From Cryptomeria japonica (lineage: Eukaryota > Streptophyta > Pinopsida > Cupressales > Cupressaceae), in contig NC_081415.1 of NCBI RefSeq assembly GCF_030272615.1, positions 376,541,392 to 376,605,391 of the forward strand: 64,000 nt of DNA. Reading direction: 5' to 3'. The translations under genes and the position numbers were made by a program. How positions within the stretch are numbered: the first letter of the stretch is position 1; every line of letters starts with the position of its first letter. This document shows positions 46,701 through 58,038 of this stretch, piece after piece. The notes below the pieces were generated by a model. That model was not told where the DNA came from. It made no database searches and saw only the letters and a program-made list of their open reading frames with translations.

Positions 46701-47459
46701 AATTCAACCTAACATCAATGTTGTTATCCCCAGTATATCATTAGTCCCATATGATGATGACGAGCCCGAAGCCACTAGATCTCCTAATCCAACTCAATCT
46801 CAAATTTTGGATAAGATTGTTGAATTAGAAAATAAGTTGAAGGACTCAGAAGATCAATCAGTCGGGAAGCAAAAGGAGATAGTTAGCTCAGTGCTAACTC
46901 ATTTAAATGAAAATTTGATAGTAGACTTAATAGTATTCATGCTTTGTATTCTTTATTTTTTAATGCTATTGAAAAATTCGATGATGATAAATAAGTGGCA
47001 ATCCCTTTGTTCACAAAATGGTTGCAAAGGGGAAATGAGCTCGGAATAATGTCTATGGCTTCCGAGTACCATGCTGAGAGGCCACATGCACTCCAACCAA
47101 TATATTTGTTGGTAAAATCAATACAAGAGGCTCAAATTTTGCCAGAAAATATAGAAACAAAGGTAAGGGAACTGATGACAAATTTCAGTGAGATGAATGA
47201 AACTCTTTTGCTAGATATTGAGGATGAATATGGGGTAGTCAAGCCTCTACAATTTTGGAAGGAGGAGGCAGAGAGAGTCATCAGTACCCAGGTAGAGTTA
47301 ATATGTGAAAGGTTGAACATGGATATGCTGGAGGATAGCATGGACAAAATAATTGCCATGGGATCATTTTTTGAATCTTTTGAAAGAGAGGCAAATCAAG
47401 TAGTCATTAAATACACTCCATACATAGATAAATCTGATGAAGTCATGAGTTTTGAATGA
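43796..47459 (+). pseudogene. Retroelement-borne ORF of locus D, homologous to the LTR ORF of B
   Basis: From ATG 43796 a long protein can be followed with frame changes (43862-44650 in one frame, 45088-46980 in a second, 46995-47459 in a third) and many stops. Landmarks shared with the LTR ORF of B are ANRYDPISR...LLTIRREEIQDIFDL, LEDKIHEGLQDIKNE, and especially HNWGDFIPYP...VIRIYGFSAQPHVLP at about 44876-44985. The middle is charged (KRAREETRDEEESSSES) and the C-terminal third is helical and coiled-coil-like. Length (about 1,220 codons) and order match. I recognise no enzyme. An LTR end of the related family follows at 48715, so this ORF may also lie within a long LTR. Confidence 0.65.
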
Positions 47460-47739
47460 CCATCTGATGAAGAGTAAAATGGATGGAGTAGGATGTATCT
47501 GAATGATGAATAAAGGTTGTAAACGGTTTGATATAATTGTTTTTATCTTCTAGTGGTGGATATCTTTTGAACCAGAACAACAACGATGGTGGTAAATTTC
47601 ATTATGAGTTTTAGAGAAGCGGTTGCAGATTTTGATTTTGAATGAACAAAAACAAGGATGGAATTTTTGTAACAAAATGTAGATGTATGTGATCATTTTG
47701 AGATGGCAGGTGTCTCTACTGGCCTGAAGCTTGTTAGCT

Positions 47740-48715
47740 CCCTTGTTTTTTATAAAAGGGAATTTAGGGCTATGAGGTAGGGTTCCGATTTTGGTCCTTT
47801 GAGTGTTCTAAATTTATTGTTCCAATAGAAAAGTCTAGGTGAAACAAGAAAATTGTAAAGTCATTTGTAGAGAAAATAGAAAGAGTTTTGTGTCTGGTTT
47901 TCTGTTGGTTCTTGAAGGAGTTAAGTGTAAATTGTATTTTGACAAAGATAGCTGAATTATTCAAAAGAAATATTATTTAAATCCATTTCTCTCTAGTGTA
48001 TTATTATACCATATTTTGAATGAATAACATCAAGGGTTTTCTCATTCATTTCACTATTGTGGTGTATGTATTTTTTGTTCATGCTTTGGTCTAAGGGGCC
48101 AATTAAATGCTTGGGTAGAATTGTAGAGTGGTAGGGATATTGTAGGGATTTTGATAAGTAGTTTTGGGTTGGGGTTGCAAATTGATGTATTGAAAGGAAA
48201 TACTATCTTAGATATATATATATGTTGTTAGATAATTTTTGCTAGAATTCATTTTATGTAGTAGGAATTCCTCTACACTGATTGTAGCTTGCAACTGTCT
48301 TAGTGTCTATTTTTTGTTCAAGATCACCAATAATTTGCTATAATTTGTTGAATATCAAAATATTTTCATTTTCATGTATGTTGCTAAGTGCACATAATCA
48401 TCTCATGCTCCAAATTGGTTGTGGATCACTAAGGAATTTATCATTCCTGAACATTCTCCCTTTTTGTTGAGCCTTTACATGAGATTATTTGCTTCGTTTT
48501 ATGCATAATTTATATGGTGTAGAGATAACAAATTAGGAAAGGGATCACCCTCCTGGGTCTTGCGGAATCCAAAGTGCAGAAGGATTTGTAGATCCTTGTC
48601 ATAGTTAGTCCAAGTCTAAAGGATATTGATAGTTGGAAGTGGCTTTCCATGGGTATTTTGAGGAATAAACTTGGTTTGTGCCTCTCGCAGTGTAAACCCA
48701 TTTTTTGGGCACCAA
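47740..48715 (+). repeat. R-U5-like end of a long LTR related to B and C
   Basis: The sequence after the ORF has a TATA-like tttttataaaagg at about 47748 and the motif CCTGGGTCTTGCGGAATCC at 48552, 163 bases before a CACCAACA end. Spacing and sequence match the U5 of B and C. The start of this LTR and a target duplication were not found, so the outer boundary on the left is unknown. Confidence 0.5.
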
Positions 48716-48815
48716 CAGGTTGTAATTATTTTTTATGAAATAAATCAATTTGTTTTGCATTTCCTCCATCATATCTTTGTGTTTCTGTTGTGTTTACTCT
48801 TGCTGACTAGTCTGG

Positions 48816-48887
48816 ATTGATCTCTTTGAGGTCCCTCCTAATTGGTGACTGCTTCAAGTGGTTAGAAGGGACCTCAAAGAGATCAAT
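48816..48887. repeat. Perfect 21-bp inverted repeat with 30-bp loop
   Basis: Left arm 48816-48836 (attgatctctttgaggtccc plus t) is exactly complementary to right arm 48867-48887. The loop has a further partial pairing (cctaa / ttaga). No ORF or element end has been tied to it. Confidence 0.85.
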
Positions 48888-48909
48888 ATGGGTCGGTCAT
48901 TACTTCAGA

Positions 48910-49440
48910 TTTAAGCCTAACCCACATAGAGGATGCCTACAACTGAGCAATTCACTCATCTACAAGTTACTCACCTTTTGAGGTATATCTTGGGTTTCAA
49001 CCTTTGGCTCTATATGAGTTACCCTTATCTTTTCCATCTCCAACCTCTATGCATATTTAAAAAGAGAAAGATAAGGCCCAAGCCTTCATTCAACATTTTC
49101 AAAATCTTCAATCCAAAGTAATTCAAATTCTTTAGAAGACTCAAGAAAAGAAAGCACATAGTTTCCAAGAGAAAGCACATAGTAAGGCCAAACCACTTCG
49201 TTATGGGCCTTACACCATTCTTCAATAGGTATCTAATAATGTTTTCTGAGTTGATCTTCCAGCTCAATTAAGCATCCATTATGTCATTAATGTTGATCTT
49301 CTCAAGCTCTACCATGAGTCGACACTAGAAACTGAGCCACCTATTAGCCATCCTGCAAATGTTGTTCCCGATTTTCAGATTCTACTTGATTCTAATACAT
49401 TTTTTGATACAAAGACTCATCAAACATGACATGGTTCCAC
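48910..49440 (+). pseudogene. Gypsy element E: integrase C-terminal remnant
   Basis: Reading with frame changes gives AYN-AIHSSTSYSPFEVYLGFQP, then KAKPLRYGPYTIL, and LPAQLSIHYVINVDLLKLYHE. These are the end of the integrase core and the GPY/F C-terminal module of plant Ty3/gypsy elements. A short internal duplication (gaaagcacatagt twice, near 49152-49180) disrupts the frame. The rest of pol is missing to the left. Confidence 0.75.
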
Positions 49441-49762
49441 CACTTCCTACCTTGTTTTAAAGCAAGGTCATCTTTCACATTAGGCTCAGTGGCTCTCTCA
49501 TCATCATCTCTCTCAAGAGTTTCCCTCTCTTTTACGATCATTGGAGTCTAATGCCAATATTGTTGGGAGCAATGATGAGGATTCATAGGGTATACATAGG
49601 ATATACATAAGTTATTATCTTAGTATTAATTTTATTAGTTTTAATCTAATTTAAATGTCAAAAATAAGTCAAAAGTGAAAAGTAATATGTTAGTTCATAG
49701 TTATTTTTTATTACGGTAAAAGCAGGTTTTGAAGGGACCATGAAACCCTTTACAAAAGATCC

Positions 49763-51678
49763 TTAAGAAATTAGAGCATTAAGAAACAAGAAGGAACAAA
49801 CAGCTAAAAACCCAACATAGATATGAGCAAAATCTAGCAAAAAATCCCCACAGAACCAACAACGTCCAGCCAAGACAGACAAAAGATAGAAAACAAATTG
49901 CTTAATGTTTTTCAAGGCATTAGCCAGATTTCCGCTAATCCCATGCAATTCTTTAATAATATCCCTAAGTTTAGGGATTTCCTTAGAAGAGGACACAACA
50001 TCTTTCTTCATGCTTGCCCTTGTTCTCTTTGTTGTGCCACTAGGAGCACTTTCCACAGTCCCTATCTCAATGGCATCTTCATCAATATCAAGGTCCACGA
50101 TAGGTTTGGGAGTGCTAGGCCCTCAAGGACCTTAGAGATTTCCTCTAAGTTCTTAGTAACAACAGTAAGGGTATCCAGAATCATTACCAAAAGGTTTTTC
50201 ATATCATTTTTTCCTTCCTCCAGATTATCAATCTGAGCTTCCATCTTCTTATTTTTTTCCTCCATATCCTTCTTCCACTACTTCTGGTCCCTATCATCTT
50301 TCTTCTTTTTCTCTTCCCACTGCTTCCCATTTTTTTCCAGACTCTTTATTCCTTCATAAGCCCACCTATCAAAACCCATTCTAGCCTCATATAGGTTTTT
50401 GAGATTATCCAAAATTAACCCTTATCCTTGCTCGGATTCTCCTTGTCCATCTCCTGCTCAAATTCCTCATTCTTCTCCTGCTCCATATCAATTTATTTTT
50501 CCTCATTAATCTTATTATCCCACTCTTCCATTGGTTGGCTATTGATAGTGCCTAAACTAACACTGTGGGTAGGGATATCTTGAGCAGAAAAATCCTTAGC
50601 TCCTCCTTCCTCTTCCCCCAACTCCTCCTCTTTCTAGCTTTCCTCTCCACCAGTCTCATTAGTTTCCATCTCACTACAATATTTTCCGATATCCTTTAAG
50701 TCATTCTCCATATCCCTTTGAATATCCTTGTCCTCTTGGATTTTCAACCCAGTAGCATTTTTGCTCTTTTTGCTATGAGTCGAATCTTCCTTGCTAGGCC
50801 CGCCTTCCTCCACTTTCTCTTACCTTTCCTCGGAGACGCAGAAAATCTCTTATTTTCCTTAATAGAAAGGATTTTGTAGTGCTCATAAATGAGCAAAATG
50901 AGGCCACAATGAAGCACCAGAGTCGTAGAGTTCTTGCTATGCTTATTAAGAGACATCGACAGAGACTTGAAGAGGTAGTAGGGCAGGGAAATCCTCTTCT
51001 CATGCCTGAAATGATTTAACAACACAATGTGGTATGTGTGGACCCTAGTAAAATGACCCTCCATAGTAATGTATTCCATAATAGTATTCAACGCACAGCC
51101 CCAAATTTTCTTAATGTTGGAAGCATCATAATACCCCCCCGTAGCTTTACTAATTTTTTCCCTCTCCTTCTCTTTGCGTGGAAAAGATTAACCACATTAT
51201 TAGAAACTTTCAAGTCTCTAAAGAAATTAAGATCTGAGTGGGGCATACCTGTTACCATCGCTATGAGGTCCGCATCCAACTTAAACCTCACACCATGAAT
51301 TTTGAATGAACCATTAATCCAATTTTTAGTGACTTTGGTGATTGCTAGGTTAACTCTTCCTTTATTATAATCGACCAGCTTCTCCATGAAATTCGTCATG
51401 AACCCTTTTTCCAACTTAGTCCATACCTTTGGCATTTCCTTCCATTTGGAAATGTTGTTCGATTCCTCTCTCCATAGATCCCCCCCCATTTTCAAGTTCA
51501 TAATACCAAATCTATTCTTCTCCAATTTCGGAGCTTCCTTCCAATTGACTCTTGAAATTTTGAAAATGTTAACCCATAAAGTGTGTGAAAGATTAATAGC
51601 TTTGATTAGGATTTTTCCATTCTGCCAGGTAATCATTACTTTTCTATAAATGTGAAGATTACTCATTAGAACTTTCAT
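49763..51678 (-). pseudogene. Additional ORF of the LINE, after RNase H (retroelement ORF / mobile-domain-like)
   Basis: ATG at 51678 overlaps the RNase H stop as ATGA. The first 196 codons are open and contain NGSFKIHGVRFKLDADLIA and MVTGMPHSD. A frameshift near 51110 leads to EGHFTRVHTYHIVLLNHFRH, then a Lys/Glu-rich part full of stops (50750-50270), a coiled-coil-like segment (50265-50062) and a final piece (50098-49900) before the LINE 3' end. The HG-x-x-F-x-LD...VTGMP stretch resembles GVHGEFFWLD...VTGLP in element G. Plant L1 LINEs normally have nothing coding after RNase H, so this ORF is unexpected. Confidence 0.6.
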
Positions 51679-54420
51679 AATTGATTGTGCGATCCATCTT
51701 TCCCCATGAATTTGTCCTTTCTTAAAAGATCTTTAATATTAAAATTAATATAACCTTCCCCATACCAAATACTTTGAACTTCAAAATTTACACCTAGGTT
51801 TTCCAAACCATCCGCTACCAAATTTTTTTCTCTAAAGGCATGTTCAATTATAATAAATTTAAAGCTAGCTATAATTTCTCTAGCTTTAAAAATAATATTT
51901 TCTATAGACCATGATGGCTCAGTTTCTCCCTTCAGGCACTTAATAATGTATAGAGAGTCTCCCTCCAGCCATAAATTATCATGATTTAGATTTTTTGCAA
52001 TAATCAAAGTATTCAAAGCAGTTGAGGCTTCAACATAATGACTAGTTTGATTAGCCAGAGGGCCAGCAACTGCCACAAGGCAACTTCCAGCAAAATTCCT
52101 AACAATGCCCCCATAACCAGCTTTACCTGGGTTCCCCTTAGACACCCCATCAAAGTTGGCCTTAATCCATCCCTAAGATAGAAAGCACCACACAAGATCA
52201 TCCCTGCCCTTATACTTACTAGATTTGATATTAGAGAGGTTCCATCTATCAATAAGATCCTCTTTAGTAGCTAAACCATGATCAGATCTATTTAAACATT
52301 CAAATATCCCTCTATAGATTTTATCCACCACAACTTCAGGGTTAGTAGTTTTGTCCCTAAAAATCCTATTCTTACGCTCCTTCCAGATATTCCATATAAC
52401 ATTAGGGAGAGTAATTTTCCACAACTCAACATTCTTAGGGTTGGAATTAGGACAGTACCATTGCTGCTAGAACTCCCCCAGAGAGTTTGGGAAAACCCAA
52501 ATCAGCTTCCACCTACTAAAAATAATATTCCAGATTTCCTGACTGAAAGTGCACTGGTAGAGGATGTGACAAGCAGACTCCTCTTCCCTGCAACAAAGAG
52601 AACACCTGTTAGGAAAAACAAATCCATGCTTTTAGAGGTTATCAAGAGTCAACAACTTGTTTTGGATAAAAATCCAAAAGACAATATTAACTTTGGGTAT
52701 CAACTTATTTATCCATACTTTAGCCCATAAAGGAATCTCTTTCAGAACTTGGTTGTGGATAGAAACCGCCGAAAACACAGAGTAATTCCCATCCGAAGGC
52801 TCCCTCCAAATCAAACTATCATCCTTATTGTCCCTAAAAATTTTAGAAGAAAGAAAAATCTCAAGAAACTTTAATCCCAGACATTGCTGGTTGAACTCAA
52901 TCCACTTCCTATTTCTCAAATAGTCTCTAACAGAGCCACCATACCTATTTTTGAACCAATCTTTCCATTCCTTAAGGATAGGAATATCCTCCAAAGTTTT
53001 ATCTAGGAGCCATCTGTCTTCCCAAAATCTAATAATTCTACCATTCCCCTATTTCCACTTTCTTCCAGCAACAGCCCAACTTTTAATCATTTGAACTGCA
53101 TTCCAAATTGTAGAGCCTTCAACAAAAAAACAGCTATCTAGAAATTCTTCCTCAGATGGTTGCATATAAAGATATTTTTTTTTCCAGATTAAATTCCATT
53201 CTCTTTCCTCCCCTTTCATTCTCCAAATTTGTTTAGCTAACAAGGCATTATTCATAGAAATTATATTCTTAAAACCCAACCCCCCAATAGCCTTAGGAGT
53301 ACAAATTTTGTTCCAAGAAATAAGGGGTATTCTATTTTTGTCTTCCACTCCCGACCAAAGGAACTTTTTTTGAATTCTCTCAATTGCCTCCACAAAATTT
53401 CTGGGGATTTTAAACAGACTAAGGGCATAAATAGGCAAATTTTGAAGAGTAGCTTTAAGCAGTGTTACCTTGCCCGCTTGACTAAGGATAGCTCCTTTCC
53501 AACCAGCCAATTTAGAATTGAATCTATCAACCAGCTTCATCTAGAAATTCTCTGAAGGCTTTATACAAAGTGGGAGCCCCAAATATGTTGAAGGAAACTC
53601 AGCAATTTTACATCCAAGGATTCTTTCAATCCTCATTTTTCTTTCAACAGGGGTATTGATGAAGAACAAAGAACTCTTATCCCAATTAATTTTTTGGCCA
53701 GAAGCAGTTTCATATGTGTCAATAACATTCTTCATATTTATTGCTTCCCTAATAGTAGCTTCCCCCATAGTAATCGAATCATCAATAAATTGTTCACGAG
53801 TACAGGTTATGTTGGAAGATGAAGGTTTTAGGCCTTTGAGTTTTCCATCTTCCACATTTTTTATAATATATCTACCCAGACTTTTAGCTAAAATAGTAAA
53901 CAAGATAGGGGAGATGGGATTCCCCTGTCTTAAACCTCTAGAAATTTTGAAGAAACTAGAAGGGGATCCATTAACAATAACTATAGAGGAGGAAGTTTTA
54001 GTCAACTGGGAGTAGAGCTGAATCACTTTTTCCCCAAACCCAAAATATTTCATAATTCTGAAAAGGAATTGCCAATTCACTCTATCATAGGCTTTAGACA
54101 TATCCAACTTAAGAAAAAAACCCTAATTTTTTGCAGCAGTTAAAGAGTGAATATTTTCATGAACTGAAATAATAGAGTCTAGAATCTGTCTACCAGGGAC
54201 AAAACCATTTTGTTGAGCTGAAATAATCCTGGGAAGAATATCTAGCATTCTAGAGGTAAGAACCTTAGACATATTCTTGTAAATAGAATTACAAAGACTA
54301 ATAGGTCTGAACTTATTAAGAGAGCCAGCTCCAGAAACCTTCAGAATAAGAACAATGAAGGTCACATTCAATTCCTTTAAAAGCCTCCTTGAACCAAAGA
54401 ATTCTTTAACTCCATTACAG
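51675..54420 (-). pseudogene. LINE ORF2 fragment: RT, zf-RVT region, RNase H
   Basis: The frame enters RT at VKEFFGSRRLLKELN, then FRPISLCNSIYK, NGFVPGRQILDSI, MDMSKAYDRVNW, RGLRQGNPISPILF and the catalytic-box equivalent QFIDDSI (F-x-D-D), and STYLGLPL. The post-RT region (53540-52173) has GWKGAILSQAGKVTLLK, GGLGFKNI, WREPSDGNYSV and the degenerate zf-RVT. RNase H (52145-51675) shows KAGYGGIVRN, VEAS, EGDSLYII and REKNLVADGL. A few frameshifts and stops separate the pieces. The stop TGA at about 51676 overlaps the next ATG. Confidence 0.85.
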
Positions 54421-54754
54421 ATATCAATCTCTTAGTAAATTATTAATTGGTTACTATTGTTCATCTCACGTTCAAATATGGAATGACAAAATATATATGT
54501 TTTATTTTCCATCTCATGTTGAGATCTGGAAAATATTTTAATATCATTTATTTTAGGCATATTTGTGCCTATAAATTTGCAGCCTTCTCTTCACGGGGAC
54601 ATATAGTGGAATAATAAAATTTTGCAACTTGTTTGCAGAGAATATTGTCTTTGCTTAGAATTTGTTCTCTGACTACAGAGATTTTTATCTCACTGGTAGA
54701 ATTAAATCTTTGTTTTGTTAGTCATTTTCTTGTTTATTCCATATCACGAGAACA

Positions 54755-55167
54755 TTTACTGACATAATAGGGTAATGCCTGAATCAAGATTCATTTGAGG
54801 TTTAGGAAATCCCACTCCAAACTAAGAAGATTGTTGTTCCATAGATTCTCGAGATTGAGATTGAGTGATAATGGGAATGAACTACAAGATGAGATAAAAA
54901 GATGATGACAAGAAATGAAGCCAAGGATTAGATAAACTATCTGATTTGATCAATACTGGTGAGGAAAAGGACTTGAGATGAATGCAATGAATGATTCAAA
55001 GATAAATTGATTAAAAAAACCAGATACTCAAATCGCAATTGGATGATGTCTGAATGAAGTGACATGACACTAAAGTTACTTAATAGAATACACTCAAGAA
55101 ACAAAATATTTCAAAGTGAATCAAACCTATGGCTTGAGGTGATAAGACCACGATGACATAAAATATG
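54755..55167. other. No gene recognised
   Basis: A/T-rich sequence between the LTR of E and the LTR of F, with no long frame or recognisable motif. The five bases before the LTR of F (55163-55167, atatg) would be one copy of its target duplication. Confidence 0.5.
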
Positions 55168-56185
55168 TGTTAGGACCTGGAGGCAACTGAAAGGGGGGGT
55201 GAATCAGTTGTCTATTAATTTTAACCCAAATATAACTTAATCAAACTTGATGCATAATAATCATAAACCAGACTTAATGTCGGTTGATAGTTTAATAGTT
55301 AATAACAGTACCAGTAAAGTTTAATGCATGAAATAGAAACACAAATAACATCCACAACACATAACACAAATATTTTTATGTGGAAACCCTGTAAGGAGAA
55401 AAACTATGGTGGGAAACCTTACCCACAATCAGATGATACTACTATAGATAGTATGTGTGTACAAATGGGGTCTGCACATGCAAAAAGGCCAACTGCCTAG
55501 AGCTCATTACTCAATCACAAAATGGGAGTCACACTAACTACAATTGGATGGTTAAATCCAATGATAATGTACTGCTCAAAGTAGCATCTTCATATGTTGG
55601 ATTCAGTACCAGTTAAGATCTGATTGTCTTCTTCATACCTTCCTTGAATCTCCAAATGATGTTTGTGTGAGTAGCTCTGCTTATATTCACATATACCTTA
55701 TTACATTCCTCTACCACTACTACATAATCTCACAAATGAGATCTTACATATATACCAAAACCTAAAACCAAATGTGTAGGTCAGCTCACTAAGAATATTA
55801 CAATTAAATCAATTACAAATGAATCAATATGTGATGCATCATGTCGTCTCAATGCATTTACAATAATAACCAATCAATAAATCATCTCCATAACGTGTCG
55901 TACTGATCTGGAATAGATAACACATGCCAGTCCATAACCTAGACCAATTTACCAGTAACAACAAATACGCAAAATTGATTAGACCAATAACCAAATCACC
56001 AAAACAAGTGTCCAAACCATGTCTTCGACATAACCAAGTATCTCTAGATGATAACAAGTCATCCTCAGTGCCGATGAACAATATAACCTACCGGTGAACA
56101 TAACCAAAGATCTCCAGTGCTGATAAGTGTTGACAAGTGTTGACATCAATGACAAAACCAATACAAAACATCCATAATACTAACA
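55168..56185 (-). repeat. 3' LTR of element F
   Basis: In element orientation it starts TGTTAGTATTATGG and ends AGGTCCTAACA, 1018 bp, immediately after the polypurine tract. Plus-strand text just inside its end (gaaagggggggtgaatcag) is a common plant copia LTR feature. Confidence 0.8.
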
Positions 56186-56559
56186 ATCTCCCCCTTTGGC
56201 ATTGATGGCAACACAAGATGGAAAAACCATCTAAGTGCCAAAGTAGAAATGCCAAAAACCAAAAACTAACAATCTCCCAAAGAGATCAATTACCAGAAAT
56301 CAAAATATAGAATATCTCTCCCCCAAAGAATAATCTCTCCCCAAAAGATAATGTGTTTTTCCATAGATATCTCTCCCCCTTTGACATCAAATGCCAAAGC
56401 AATACAAAAACCAGATACAACTAGTTCATAGAACTAATTACAAATACCAATTGTTATAACCAACTACTTCCCCTGAGAAGTAGCTTTCCTCCATCAAAGC
56501 CAAAGAAAAGGTTTCTCTATAAATTCTGTCAATCTGATGCCAATCTCCAACTGTCTAAG

Positions 56560-57188
56560 TCTCTATCGGTGAGGGTATAACCCCAGGCTACTCTCTGAGA
56601 TATTCAAAAGTTTCCTTAGGTAAAGGCTTAGTAAAGATATCTGCAATCTTCTCTTTAGTATTCACATAAACCAATTTCACTTCTTTTGCTTCAACATTCT
56701 CTTTTAGAAAATTGAATTTGATAGAAACATGTTAAGTTTTAGAGTGAAATACCAGATTCTTGGATATATCAATTGCTGCAATATTATCACAGTAAATAAT
56801 TATAGGTTCTTTGCATTTTACCTTTATGTCCTTCAACATTTGCTTAATCCATAATACATGAGTACAATTAGTTGCTGCTACAACATATTATGATTTTGCT
56901 AGTGATAATGATGTACAACTCTATTTCTTGCTTAGCCATGAAATCAATCTGCTACCAAGAAAGAATGCTTCGTCGGTGGTGCTCTTTTTGTCATCTACAT
57001 CTCCTGCCCAATTTGCATGTGTATGCACATAAATCAAAATTTTCATCTTTAGGATACCACAAACCAAGATTTGTTGTGCCTTGTAGATACCGAAAAATCC
57101 TTTTCACTATTGATTCATGATTTTCCTTAGGATTACTCTGAAATCTTGAAAATATACATACTGCATTCATAATATCAGGTCTTGTTTG
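56560..57188 (-). pseudogene. Copia F: RT end and RNase H
   Basis: The frame reads TRPDIMNAVCIFSRFQ, HESIVKRIFRYLQGT and GLWYPKDENF. A frameshift follows, then WAGDVDDKKSTT, SRLISWLSKKQ, CTHVLWIKQML, IIIYCDNIAAI, VNTKEKIADIFTKPLPKE. These are the invariant copia C-terminal motifs. The first RNase H Asp (AY-x-D-A-D-W) reads AYTHANW, so activity is lost. Joining 64000-63973 to 57188 restores I-G-G-L-L-Y-L-T-Q-T-R-P-D, proving that G is an insertion. Confidence 0.88.
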
Positions 57189-57967
57189 TGTTGGTAAATG
57201 CACACTCCAATAAGAAATTGTAGGTGATTGAAGGTATTGTTATTGATGGCAACCTTACAATCCTATGGCACCGATAGGCACCGGCACAGGCACAGACACC
57301 GGCAGCGGCAAGATGTTCACTGGCACCTTGGCCGACAAGATTTTGTCTATTGTATTTTGTATCTATTTGTAAAATCTTTTTATAAGCTGACAAGGTGAAT
57401 TGTAATAAGGCTCATATATAAGTATGAGATCTTATAGAACATTTGTAGAATAGGAATATGCGAGATGGATAATATGTGTGAATATTAAGGCAGATTGTGG
57501 AATAATGTTTATGGTTATTGCAAGAGCTTAAACCGATACTGAACCTGGCATAGCATATGCTGATCCAAAGCAGTACATAACATTGGATTTATATAATCCA
57601 CTTTTGTAAGTCAATGAGACTTCCCTTTTTGTATTTAAGCAGTGAGCTTTAGGTAGTTGGCCTTCCTGCATGTGTAGGCCCCTATTGTATCAGTAATATT
57701 CACTTATTGGCCAGTGAGCGAATATTGTGGGTCACAAATCCCTCCGAGGTTTTTCCCACACTGGGTTTCCTTGTTAAAAATATTGTGTTATGGTGTGCTT
57801 TCTATGTTGTGTTTCCTAATCTTATTTACTGCATTATTTCTGGTTTACCGGTACACTGTTTTGGAATGCAATTCATTTAATAAGTTCAGAAAATCCATTA
57901 ACTAGTTAGATACTGATTCACCCCCCCCCCCCCCCCCCCCCTCTCAGTATCTTTGGCAATCCTAACA
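57189..57967 (+). repeat. 5' LTR of element G
   Basis: It starts TGTTGGTAAATGC, ends CCTAACA, and is 779 bp. It has a TATA-like catatataag at 57413 and an uninterrupted run of 21 C at 57921-57941; the 3' LTR has only seven C there. Scattered substitutions separate the two LTRs. Confidence 0.9.
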
Positions 57968-57988
57968 ATTGTTATCAGAGCCTGGTCC
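57968..57988 (+). other. Primer-binding site of element G
   Basis: ATTGTTATCAGAGCCTGG directly follows the 5' LTR. It contains the TATCAGAGC core complementary to the 3' end of initiator tRNA-Met, the standard plant copia primer; TGG has become TTG. Confidence 0.8.
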
Positions 57989-58038
57989 TCTATTTTCAAA
58001 ATCCTAACAGCTTGAGGAAGATTCTGACACCAACAAAG

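Larger units (their letters stand above)
49706..54420 (-). mobile_element. 5'-truncated L1-type LINE with an additional downstream ORF
   Basis: Order in minus orientation is RT, zinc-finger-like RVT-associated domain, RNase H, an extra ORF, and a 3' end whose last bases are TTTTACCGTAATAAAAAATAA (complement of 49724-49704), the usual TACCG-plus-A-rich tail of plant L1 LINEs. Endonuclease and ORF1 are missing, so the copy is 5'-truncated at about 54420. I could not identify a convincing target duplication. Confidence 0.82.
49561..54754 (+). repeat. LTR of gypsy element E, split by the LINE
   Basis: It starts TGTTGGGAGC at 49561, about 120 bases after the integrase remnant, and is resumed after the LINE at about 54421. 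It carries a TATA-like gcctataaattt near 54568 and ends GAGAACA at 54754. Without the LINE it would be about 480 bp. There is no second copy to compare. Confidence 0.5.

Noticed and set aside
49680-54480. Possible target-site duplication of the LINE (ttagttcatag / ttactattgttcat)
   Set aside because: The match needs several gaps and mismatches; not convincing in A/T-rich DNA.
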